A DNA stretch of 64,000 bases from UMGS1601 sp964617585 (GTDB lineage: Bacteria; Bacillota; Clostridia; Oscillospirales; Ruminococcaceae). Position 1 is the stretch's first letter; each line of letters opens with the position of its first letter. The position numbers and the translations under genes were made by a program. This document shows, piece after piece, positions 34,898-43,400 of this stretch. The DNA is taken from positions 37,907 to 101,906 of the forward strand of contig CAZTXS010000004.1 of NCBI GenBank assembly GCA_964617585.1, given 5' to 3'. The notes beneath the pieces are model-generated. The model did not search any database. It saw only the letters and a program-made list of their open reading frames with translations, and was not told the DNA's origin.

Positions 34898-35476
34898 AAA
34901 ATTATAGAAAGAATCAGACGTATGGAGCTGCTTATGTCTGTTATCAGCCTTTTGATAGGCATAATTATGGTGATTTATCCTGAGAAAACCATTAGCGTTA
35001 TATGCTATGGCATAGCTGCCGCTGTTGTAATTTACGGAATTATAGATATTATAAGCTATTTTACTGCAAAATCCTATGACGGAGCTTTCAGCCTGACGCT
35101 TATAAAAGGCGTAGTCGCCGCCGTTATCGGAATTATAATCTTTATCAGACCAAGATACCTTATTACATTTATACCGATAGTTATGGGCGTTCTGCTTATC
35201 ATTGACGGCATAAACTCCGTGCAGAAATCCGTTTATCTGAAAAACAACAACGTTTATTTTTGGCATATAAGCATGATAGAATCAATTATCACCTTTGCGC
35301 TCGGAATTTTCGTTCTCATCAAACCTCTGACAGTTGACAAAGCTATAATAATCTGCCTTGGAATCGCATTTATCTGGTACGGCGTTTCAAGCTTTTGGAA
35401 CTATCTTTACGTTCAAAAGAAAATCAATTTCTTAAAACAGGCTGAAATAAAAAACGATATTATTGATCTTGAGTAA
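34895..35476 (+). CDS. DUF308 (HdeD-like) membrane protein
   Basis: A 193-residue protein with about six membrane helices in three pairs, each following the DUF308 pattern (LLIGIIMVIYPEKTISVICYGIAAAVVIYGIIDI). The C-terminal tail is cytoplasmic and charged. HdeD in E. coli is linked to acid stress, but most members have no known role. It has its own promoter and an unusual hairpin leader with the ribosome site 32 nt from the start. Confidence 0.85.
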   Translation: MKIIERIRRMELLMSVISLLIGIIMVIYPEKTISVICYGIAAAVVIYGIIDIISYFTAKSYDGAFSLTLIKGVVAAVIGIIIFIRPRYLITFIPIVMGVLLIIDGINSVQKSVYLKNNNVYFWHISMIESIITFALGIFVLIKPLTVDKAIIICLGIAFIWYGVSSFWNYLYVQKKINFLKQAEIKNDIIDLE

Positions 35477-35542
35477 GATATGGGGCGTGGCTGTTGCCGT
35501 ACCCTTTATTTCATGGTGGGAAGCAGAGAGAAAGATTGGTAT

Positions 35543-35640
35543 AACTTAGGCAAGCTGTTCCTTGCCTAGAGGCGGGGAACATTACTCGGTCGTCAATGCC
35601 GACCCTTGCTGCGTTAAATGACGGGCAATCCCTTATTGAA
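35543..35640 (-). repeat. Structured interspersed repeat, copy 7 (decayed)
   Basis: A shortened 98-bp copy reading forward on the minus strand. Both ends remain (TTCAATAAGGGATTGCC and GCCTAAGTT), but the large central hairpin is lost. Confidence 0.8.
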
Positions 35641-35761
35641 TCAAAACGTGACGATACGGACAAATCAGACTTTAAGATAAAGAGATTATGAACACTGGTT
35701 TCAATTGCCGCAGGCGGTAAAACAACGGTCGTGAATTAGCTTAAGAAAAATTTCTAAAATG

Positions 35762-35805
35762 ATATGCACCCCAAAAGTCAGACGCTTTAGGGGGTGCATA
35801 TTTTT
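35762..35805 (+). terminator. Hairpin with T-tract at the IS relic left end
   Basis: ATATGCACCCC...GGGGTGCATAT followed by TTTT. It can act as an intrinsic terminator on the plus strand and overlaps the left IS end, as in other IS3 members that block outside transcription. Confidence 0.65.
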
Positions 35806-35951
35806 ATGTGAAGGAAAAAAAGGAAAAAATAAAGTTTGCGGAAGGTCTTATGAATAAAGACAAAGCTGAAAAGTAAAGTTAGCCCGCCAAGGCTTGATAA
35901 AAAGGCAGAAGAAGATTTGATAGCAGAAAATCAACGATTAAGAATGGAGCA

Positions 35952-36128
35952 ATGGAAAATTTCTTTGGCATATTAAAGGCTGAAATGTACTATGGCAAGG
36001 CTTTTCAAACGGTTTATAAATTCATCAACTTTTTGAAAGGATACATTGATTACTACAACAATGAAAGGATTGTTTCCAAACTGAAAATAAGTTCGGTGAA
36101 ATACCGAACTCATCTTCTTGCAAGTTAA
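35952..36128 (+). pseudogene. IS3 transposase OrfB C-terminal fragment
   Basis: A 58-residue remnant with MENFFGILKAEMYYG and YIDYYNNERIVSKLK, the end of the rve_3 integrase region of IS3 OrfB. Just upstream an OrfA tail is joined to it by an internal deletion. It is not expected to be functional. Confidence 0.85.
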
Positions 36129-36182
36129 TTTTTTTGTCTAATCTTTTGGGTCAGTTCATCTTTTGAAATCGTGCGTTTGCTT

Positions 36183-36971
36183 TTAAAAAAGCATTTTATC
36201 GGTAAGAGAATCGCCTGACGAATCTGCATAAATCTCCATGATTTTAGGAATCGTCATATTCTTTCTTTCTTCACCTTGAATATATGCCAAAATTTCACCT
36301 TGACTTAGAACAAGGGTCTTATTTCCGTATTCAAGGGCGTTTGATACATTATGAGTTATCATTAAGGTAGTTATACTGTTTTCTCTGACTATCTTCTGAG
36401 TTATCCACATAACCTTGTCAGCCGTAACAGGGTCCAGCGCCGCAGTATGCTCGTCTAAAAGCAAAAGCTTTGGCGTAACAATAGTAGCCATAAGAAGCGT
36501 AAGCGCCTGACGCTGACCTCCCGATAAAAGTCCGACCGGGGTTTTCATTCTATTTTCAAGACCGATTTCAAGCTCGGAAAGCTTTTCTCTGAAAAGCTTT
36601 AAATCCTTTTTGGAGATGCCTACGGCAAGACTTCTTTTCTTTCCTCTTGAATAGGCAAGCCCCAGATTCTCTTCAATAGTCATATTAGGAGCTGTTCCCT
36701 TTAAGGGGTCCTGAAACAGCCTGCCTATCATCCTTGCCCTCTTATACTCCTTTTGATAAGTTATATTTTTATCTCCTAGAAAAATACTTCCGTCGTCAAT
36801 TTTACAGCTTCCGCAGACAGCGTTCATAAGAGTTGATTTTCCCGAGCCGTTTGAACCGATAACCGTAACAAAATCACCGCTGTCCAGCTTCAGGTTTATA
36901 TTTTTCAGAGCCTTTCTCTCGTTGACCGTATTTGCATTAAAGGTAACGCTTATATTTTCAAGCCTTAACAT
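36183..36971 (-). CDS. ABC transporter ATP-binding protein (TrpZ-like)
   Basis: A 262-residue ABC ATPase with Walker A GSNGSGKST, signature LLSGGQRQALTLL and Walker B LLLLDEHTAAL. The H-loop ITHNVSNAL follows. It overlaps the permease gene by 7 nt. With the permease and lipoprotein it forms a three-gene importer of the type called TrpXYZ or DUF-ABC in Bacillota; the substrate is often predicted to be tryptophan or another aromatic compound, but this is not shown by the sequence. Confidence 0.9.
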   Translation of the reverse strand: MLRLENISVTFNANTVNERKALKNINLKLDSGDFVTVIGSNGSGKSTLMNAVCGSCKIDDGSIFLGDKNITYQKEYKRARMIGRLFQDPLKGTAPNMTIEENLGLAYSRGKKRSLAVGISKKDLKLFREKLSELEIGLENRMKTPVGLLSGGQRQALTLLMATIVTPKLLLLDEHTAALDPVTADKVMWITQKIVRENSITTLMITHNVSNALEYGNKTLVLSQGEILAYIQGEERKNMTIPKIMEIYADSSGDSLTDKMLF

Positions 36972-37969
36972 TTTGAAGCACCGCCTCTGCCCTTTAAAAT
37001 ATATCTTTTATAAAAATCAACAGCGTATTTCTTTATTGCGGGAATCGCAATAGCAATAGCGACGATTACCGCCGAGAAAAGCTTTGTATAGTTACTGTCC
37101 ATACCAAGTCCCATAGCGAATGCAAGTATGTATCTGTAAGCAGTCGCTCCGATTATAGCCGCAAGAATTCCAAACAATATACTATGTTTTCTGAAAAAGA
37201 TTTCGCCTATTATTATTGAAGCCAAACCTACCACCAGCATACCCGTTCCGCTGTTTGTATCTCCTGCGCTCGAATATTGTGCATACATTGCCCCGGACAG
37301 TGAAACCAGACCGTTAGCCAATGCAAAGCCCAGTACTTTCATTTTATCCGAATTTATCGACGAAGCCCGTACCATAAACTCATTATCTCCGGTCGCACGG
37401 AGCGACATACCCAGCTGAGTTTTCAGAAACAGAAATAAAAGAAGCGACGCTATAATCAAAATTATGCCTGAAGTGATTATTTTATTGTTTTCACCGAATA
37501 GGCCTTCAAAATATGTAAATATAGTATCCTTTTTCCATAAAGAGATATTAGGTCTTGACATTATTTTCAGGTTTATTGAATACAGCGCCGTCATTGTAAT
37601 GATTCCGGCTAAAATCGGCTGAACGTTAAGCTTGGTTATCAGAAGTCCCGTAACGCATCCCGCTATCGCTCCGGCCGCAACCGCAAGTACCATTCCCCTT
37701 ACAGGATGTCCGTTATAAGCATTCATAACCGATACCGCCACTCCGAGCGTAAAGGTTCCGTCAACTGACAAATCGGGAATATCAAGTATTCTGAACGAAA
37801 TAAATATACCAAGCGCAAGAAAAGAAAAAACAAGTCCCTTTTCAAGCGTACCAATTACTACCGATTCGGTCATTTGAGTGTTAATGATAACCAGAAGCAA
37901 TATAATAAGAATCAGTTTGGGAATAAGCGAGATTATATTTTTTTTATTTATTATATCCTTTCGTGCCAT
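36965..37969 (-). CDS. ABC transporter permease (TrpY-like, BPD_transp_2 family)
   Basis: A 334-residue protein with about nine membrane helices. The central segment ILDIPDLSVDGTFTLGVAVSVM and the GLVSLSGAMYAQYSSAG stretch are typical of the branched-chain-type permeases found in TrpXYZ systems. The ATG at 37969 is preferred because AAGGG lies 9 nt upstream; another ATG lies at 37978. A strong intrinsic terminator separates it from the binding-protein gene. Confidence 0.88.
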   Translation of the reverse strand: MARKDIINKKNIISLIPKLILIILLLVIINTQMTESVVIGTLEKGLVFSFLALGIFISFRILDIPDLSVDGTFTLGVAVSVMNAYNGHPVRGMVLAVAAGAIAGCVTGLLITKLNVQPILAGIITMTALYSINLKIMSRPNISLWKKDTIFTYFEGLFGENNKIITSGIILIIASLLLFLFLKTQLGMSLRATGDNEFMVRASSINSDKMKVLGFALANGLVSLSGAMYAQYSSAGDTNSGTGMLVVGLASIIIGEIFFRKHSILFGILAAIIGATAYRYILAFAMGLGMDSNYTKLFSAVIVAIAIAIPAIKKYAVDFYKRYILKGRGGASKC

Positions 37970-37993
37970 AAGCATCATCCCTTAATTCATTTT

Positions 37994-38035
37994 TAAAAAA
38001 TATAGTAGAGTAAAAAAAGCGTTACTCTACTATAT
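37994..38035 (-). terminator. Intrinsic terminator between the binding-protein and permease genes
   Basis: On the minus strand a 14-bp stem (ATATAGTAGAGTAA with TTACTCTACTATAT) is followed by six T. It lies within the operon and would lower permease and ATPase transcripts relative to the binding protein. Confidence 0.75.
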
Positions 38036-38066
38036 GCTTAAGCTTTTAAAAAGCCAATGGTTTATG

Positions 38067-39083
38067 TTATTCAAAGAATACTGTTTTTTCAGCGTTTGCT
38101 ATTTCGTCCGGGATTTCATATCCTATTGCTTTTGCTGTGGATTTATTGATAAACGTACTTAAATCCTCGTTAAATACCTTTACAGGAATTTCAGAAGCTT
38201 TCTTTTCCCCGTTCAGAATAGAAGCAACCATGTTCGCCGTTTCAATTCCCAAATCATCATACTGAATTCCTACTGTAGCGAATCCGCCGTCCTGAACCAT
38301 TGAGTCAGCTCCAACATACATAGGCTTCTTTGCATTGTTCATAACTTCCGCTACCGTTCCCATTGCAGCTGCTATCGTGTTATCATTAGGCGAGAATACA
38401 GCGTCGCACTTATCTGCAAGGGTGGTTACAGCCTCTTGAACCTCCGATGTGTTTGTTGCAGAAGCAATTTCAAGGCTGATGTCTTTTTCTTCACAGTAAG
38501 CCTTAACCTTTTCTAAACATGAAACGGAGTTATCCTCGCCGGTGTTATAAAGGTAGCCCAGAGTTTTTATATCAGGCGTTGCAGTGAGCGCAAAATCCAA
38601 AATCTTAGAAATTTCGAGAGCGTCGGACGTACCTGTGATATTTCCGCCTGTTTCCTCAAGAGAATCAACTATGCCCGCTGCGACAGGATCGGTTACTGCC
38701 GAGAAAACAACAGGAATATCAGTTGAATACGGCGCTGCAAGCTGAGCGCACGGAGTTGTTATAGCAACGATTATATCATCGCCGTCCGCTTTAAACTGAT
38801 CAAGCATCTGAGTAGCTGTGGTCGATTCACCGTTTGCCTGCTGACAGTCGATTGTACAGTTTTCGCCGTCCTTGAAGCCTAGCTTCTCAAGCTGATCTTT
38901 AATAGCGTCACGAATAGTGTTGAGCGAACTATGCTCCATTATCTGAATTATACCGATTTTAAAATGTTTAGCTTCATTCTCTGTTTTGCTGTCCGATGAG
39001 GAATCCTCTTTTCCGCAGGCTGTCATCATTGTAAGTGATAAAGCTGCGGCGCTGATAATCGCAAGCGCTTTCTTTAATTTCAT
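38067..39083 (-). CDS. ABC transporter substrate-binding lipoprotein (TrpX-like)
   Basis: A 338-residue lipoprotein with a signal peptide and lipobox (LTMMTAC), and the ABC_sub_bind fold (KIGIIQIMEHSSLNTIRD, then TAYSTDIPVVFSAVTDPVAAG). The ATG at 39083 has GGGAG about 9 nt upstream. Longer frames that start in the neighbouring structured repeat are spurious. It captures the substrate outside the cell for the permease. The leader contains repeat copy 8, and the promoter lies just beyond that. Confidence 0.92.
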   Translation of the reverse strand: MKLKKALAIISAAALSLTMMTACGKEDSSSDSKTENEAKHFKIGIIQIMEHSSLNTIRDAIKDQLEKLGFKDGENCTIDCQQANGESTTATQMLDQFKADGDDIIVAITTPCAQLAAPYSTDIPVVFSAVTDPVAAGIVDSLEETGGNITGTSDALEISKILDFALTATPDIKTLGYLYNTGEDNSVSCLEKVKAYCEEKDISLEIASATNTSEVQEAVTTLADKCDAVFSPNDNTIAAAMGTVAEVMNNAKKPMYVGADSMVQDGGFATVGIQYDDLGIETANMVASILNGEKKASEIPVKVFNEDLSTFINKSTAKAIGYEIPDEIANAEKTVFFE

Positions 39084-39120
39084 AATGCTTTTCTCCCTTT
39101 CAAAAATGTGAAAAAATATG

Positions 39121-39246
39121 TAATCCCCGCCTCTATAGACGGCGGGTTCCATTACCCGTTCAGTAGTGGGATACAATTCCCCACTGAACAGCCGGTCGTC
39201 AATGCCGACCCTTGCTGCTTTAAATGACGGGCAATCCCTTATTGAA
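39121..39246 (-). repeat. Structured interspersed repeat, copy 8
   Basis: Reads forward on the minus strand, inside the 5' leader of the ABC operon. The right end (CATCTTGCCTAAGTT) is missing. The inner part of the central stem is shifted, with GTGGGG facing TCCCAC. Confidence 0.85.
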
Positions 39247-39248
39247 TA

Positions 39249-39277
39249 ATTAAATCATATTTTGTTTTATTTGTCAA
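39249..39277 (-). promoter_or_regulatory. ABC operon promoter
   Basis: On the minus strand TTGACA (39277-39272), a 17-nt spacer and TTTAAT (39254-39249). The expected start lies at the border of repeat copy 8, so the repeat would be the first part of the transcript. Confidence 0.65.
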
Positions 39278-39373
39278 GATTTCACCGACATTTTTGTGAC
39301 AAATATTAATTGAATATGTATGCAGATTGTGATAATATTAATATGTATTAATAAATATAGGAGGATTATTATT

Positions 39374-40300
39374 GTGGAAGAGATTTTTGAGATAAAATCC
39401 TGCACAGGAAAGAAACTCCACTGTAGGAAATGGTTTGATCCCGAACTCTCAGAATACAAAGCCGTAATCCAGCTTATTCACGGAATGCAGGAGCATATAG
39501 GACGCTATGCGGATTTTGCGGAATTTCTCGCAGGTGAAGGATATATAGTATTCGGTCATGACCACCTCGGTCACGGAAATACCGCTGAAATAAAACGTGA
39601 TTTCGGTTACTTTGCCGATGAAAACGGCTGGAACATTCTCTGCGAAGACATCCACATTTATCAGAACGCTATTTCTTCTTTATATCCCGATATTCCTTAT
39701 ATTATTTTCGGACACAGCATGGGTTCGCTTCTGGCAAGAACCTATGTGACAATGTATAACGACAAAATTAACGGACTCATAATTTCCGGCACATGCGGAC
39801 AAAAGTTCGGTTTGACCTTTGGAAAGCTTCAGACAAAGATCGTTGAAAAATTCAGAGGAAAAAGGTACAGGAGCAATTACATTAAAAACCTTATTATCGG
39901 CTCATTCAACAGGAAATTTAAACCCAATCTTACCGAAGCCGACTGGTTAAGCTCTGACGAAGAAAGCGTACAAAAACACCTTTCCGATCCACTCTGCGGA
40001 AACAACTTCACCGTATCCGCTTATTACGAGCTTTTATCAGGAACACAATACCTTTCAAAGCAAAAAAACATTAATAAAACTCCCGATATTCCTATCCTCA
40101 TTTTTTCAGGAAGCAAAGATCCCGTAGGCGGCTGCGGAAAAGGCGTTAAAAGAGTTTATAAAATGCTTAAAAAAGCCAATGTGCAGGATATAACACTCAA
40201 GCTGTTTGAAAACGGCAGACATGAAATGCTGAACGAAGTCAATAAGAATGAAGTTTACGACCTCGTTAAACGCTGGCTCTGGGCAAAGCTTGACAGATAA
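39374..40300 (+). CDS. Alpha/beta hydrolase (monoglyceride lipase/lysophospholipase-like)
   Basis: A 308-residue Hydrolase_4 protein. The nucleophile Ser is in IIFGHSMGSLLART, the oxyanion region in VIQLIHGMQEHIGRY, the acid in IFSGSKDPVGG and the His in ENGRHEMLNE. It probably cleaves lysophospholipids or monoacylglycerols. The GTG at 39374 is chosen because TAGGAGGA lies 8 nt upstream; an ATG at 39320 has no site. Its transcript ends at a terminator at 40312-40340. Confidence 0.92.
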   Translation: MEEIFEIKSCTGKKLHCRKWFDPELSEYKAVIQLIHGMQEHIGRYADFAEFLAGEGYIVFGHDHLGHGNTAEIKRDFGYFADENGWNILCEDIHIYQNAISSLYPDIPYIIFGHSMGSLLARTYVTMYNDKINGLIISGTCGQKFGLTFGKLQTKIVEKFRGKRYRSNYIKNLIIGSFNRKFKPNLTEADWLSSDEESVQKHLSDPLCGNNFTVSAYYELLSGTQYLSKQKNINKTPDIPILIFSGSKDPVGGCGKGVKRVYKMLKKANVQDITLKLFENGRHEMLNEVNKNEVYDLVKRWLWAKLDR

Positions 40301-40311
40301 ATCTATTGAGA

Positions 40312-40340
40312 CTCCCGTTTCTTTGAAGCGGGAGCTTTTT
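40312..40340 (+). terminator. Intrinsic terminator after the hydrolase gene
   Basis: CTCCCG-TTTCTTTGAAG-CGGGAG followed by CTTTTT. Confidence 0.8.
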
Positions 40341-40356
40341 ATTTATACACGCAAAA

Positions 40357-40390
40357 AAAGGGAAGCCCGTAAATCGGGTTTCCCTTTTTC
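40357..40390 (-). terminator. Intrinsic terminator after the LRR adhesin gene
   Basis: AAAGGGAAGCCCG-N5-CGGGTTTCCCTTT with tracts on both sides. It is placed to end the minus-strand LRR gene and could also act in the other direction. Confidence 0.8.
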
Positions 40391-40451
40391 TATAAGCTCA
40401 AGCTGAATCACTTATATTCAACTCGGCAAACAATATTTTTTTCAATAAGAA

Positions 40452-43400
40452 TTACTTAACAGTGACCTTACGTAATTTCTTGTTCCATTTGCTGTATACT
40501 TTAACGCTCTTTCCGTTTGCGTCCTTGTATGTCGCATATGCTCTTACTCTTACATAATAGGTCTTCTTGCTCTTAATCTTACTGTTCTTGATTGTGAGCT
40601 TCTTCTTAGAAGTAAACTTCTTGAATATTATCTTCTTAAAGTTCTTCTTTGTCGAAACCTGAACCTGATAGCCCTTAGCTCCGCTTACCTTCTTCCAAGA
40701 TACGCTGATCTTCTTCTTAGCCTTGCTCTTAACAGTAAGCTTCTTAATCTTAGCCTGCTTCATAACCTTCTGTGCAGCAGTCTTGTCTTTCTTAACCTGA
40801 GCTGCACTTCTTGTTGTCTTAGCTGCTGCAGTCTTAGCTGTCGTCTTAGCTGTTGTAGGCGTAGCTGTCGTTGAAGCCGATGTAGGCTCGCTTGATGAAG
40901 GCTCGCTTGACTTTTTAACAAGTCCTGCAATTGCATCATTCAAATCTGCTATTGCTGCTTCAATGTCAGATATTGAAGAATTAGATGTTATTGCGTCTGC
41001 AGCTTTTATTGCTTCTTGAAGTGCTGCATAGCTCTCTGCTGTATAGTCACTTTCGCTAAATGCTTTTGCTTCTGACAGTAATTCATCAAGGGATTCTTTA
41101 ACTACTGTTGTATCTTCAATCAAGTTGTTAACAGCAGCTTCAATCTCACTGATTACAACCGGATAATCTGTTGACTCATCAACGCCATTATTTGCACCGT
41201 TATTAGCAACTGCTTTAGCTTCTGCCAAAATATCATCTAAAATAGCTAAACTATCAGCAGTATAATCATCTTTATTTATTTCTTCTGCTGTTGCAATTGC
41301 TTCGTTAAGTTCATCCAGGGTTGCAGATGGAATAATTATCTTACTGCTGTCATATGTGTATAGCAACGTATCATTCGCATCATAGAAATCTACGCTCTTT
41401 ACATAAAATACTTCAGTAGTGCTCGTCCAACCTGTTCCGGCTGTGAGGCTGAATGCTGTATCTGCACTTGGAATGCTCAAAGCGTATTTTACCACATTGT
41501 CTGCTGATCCGTTTAAGCTTGTATATGATGTGTCGCTAGTTAAGAAATTCCAGATATGTAATTTTCCGTATGAAATCTGATATTTTAAGTCAGGATTAGG
41601 TGTCAATGTTACATTAACATAAGTTGTTCCTACAACACTGTTCATATCTACATCATCTGATACTATTATTTTATAAGAAGAAGTAGCTTGATTATATCCG
41701 GATTCATATCCTCCGTAGATTGTGCTAATGTAATTTGACTTACCTTTAATTGCTAGTTCATCATACGCATTGCTTAAGTTATCATAAAGTTTTAACAGTG
41801 TACCTTTCAATACGTCATCAGACTCAAGTGCTTCATTTGCCGCTTCGAGAGCACTCTTAAGTGCTGCCCAGCTTGTTGCTGTATAGTTGCTTTCTAATTT
41901 GAGTGCAACTTTAGCTTCAACTTCTTTAACTAATTCAGTCAAAGCTTCTATAGATTCTGTTGTATCTGCAACTACCAGACTGCTGATTGCCTTTTTAACT
42001 GCTGTAACAGCTGAATCTGCTTGACCCTGAGTAACTGCATAGTTTGATACAGCTGAATCTGCAAGTGCCAAACTTGATTCAAGTGCGCTTACTGATGATT
42101 CTGTATAGCTTTGTAAATCAAGAGCTTTGGCTTCAGCAATTAATGCTTTTAATTCAGTTAAATCAGCACCGTATTTAAGAGTTCCATAACTTCCGTTTGT
42201 GAAAACTGTTAATGATGACAATGATGTATAACTTGAATCATCATATACATACACAGTTCCCATAACATATGTAGCTGCCGCGCTTCCGAATGAATTTGAT
42301 TGTTTTGAAGATATAGTACCTAATATATAGATTTCAAGATTTTCATTTGTACATCCGCTGAATAAATTAGTAGTGAGAGTAGTTACCTGATTTGAAATAA
42401 CTGCCTTTTCAAGTGAAGAACAGTTATAGAATACACAATTTCCCAATGATGTTACAGAGTTTGGAATATTTGCCTCTGTAAGCGCCGTACAACCATTGAA
42501 TGCATAGTTTCCAATGCTTGTTATACCGTTTGGAATAGTTACGGTCTTAAGCGCTGTACAGCCTGAAAACGTATATAGCCCAATAGATTCAAGTCCCTTT
42601 GAAAGCTTAACAGATGTAAGTGCCGTACAATTCTGGAATGCATAAGTTCCAAGAGATGTTACACTGTCAGGGAGTGTTATAGTTTTAAGAGCTGAATCTC
42701 CGTCAAACGCATAATTTCCTATAGTTTCTAAGCTTGTACTGTAGCTAAGCGTTACTGTTGCTAATGCTGTACAGCTTTGAAAAGCACTAAGGCCAATGCT
42801 CTTTAATGAAATAGGCGTTGTTACAGATGTAAGTGCTGTGCCCTTAAAGGCTTGAGTACCGATAGATTCACAATTAGACTTGCTTGCTTCAGCTGTTGAA
42901 CTATAACCTGTAAATGTCAACGTTTTTAAAGCAGCAGAACCGGTAAATGCATAATTTCCAATGCTTTTTACCTTGATAGGAATTGTCTGAGACGTCAGTT
43001 TTGTAGCACTATAGAATGCATAATCCTCGATGGTTTCAACATTGCTTCCGATTGTTACGCTTGTAAGCTTATCATTACCATAGAATGCGTAAGCTCCTAT
43101 GGTTGTAACAGTAGAAGGAATTGCTGAGAAAGATGTGGATGTTCTTCCTGCCGGATAAGCAATCAAGGTAGTCTTATCTGCGTTATATAATACTCCGTAT
43201 GAGTCGCTTGATAACGCCGTGCTTTCGGAATTCGCATTAATAGCTGTAAATGCCGAACCTACGAATGCCCGTCCTGTAACCGTTTCCAAATTCTTTGGAA
43301 GAGTTATAGATGTAAGCGACGTACATCCATCAAATATATTATTGCCGAAGCTTGTTATATCGTCAGGGAATGTAACGGATGTAAGCGCCGTACAACCCTT

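Larger units (their letters stand above)
35760..36158 (+). mobile_element. IS3-family insertion sequence relic
   Basis: The left end TGATATGCACCCCAAAAG and right end (reverse complement TGAACTGACCCAAAAG) are imperfect inverted repeats of the IS3 kind, 399 bp apart. Inside are a piece of the OrfA C-terminus (KKAEEDLIAENQRLRME, ~35895-35945) and the last 58 residues of OrfB. The OrfB core with its DDE residues has been deleted, so the element cannot move itself. This and repeat copy 7 explain most of the gap between the DUF308 gene and the ABC operon. Confidence 0.8.

Noticed and set aside
39084..39176. N-terminal extension of the ABC solute-binding protein with a PTTERVMEPAVYRGG-like peptide
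   Set aside because: It is a translation of repeat copy 8. The same peptide appears at other repeat copies, and the lipoprotein signal and ribosome site place the start at 39083.
39084..39246. T-box or other tryptophan-sensing leader before the TrpX-like gene
   Set aside because: No specifier loop or T-box sequence is seen; the leader is almost entirely a repeat copy.
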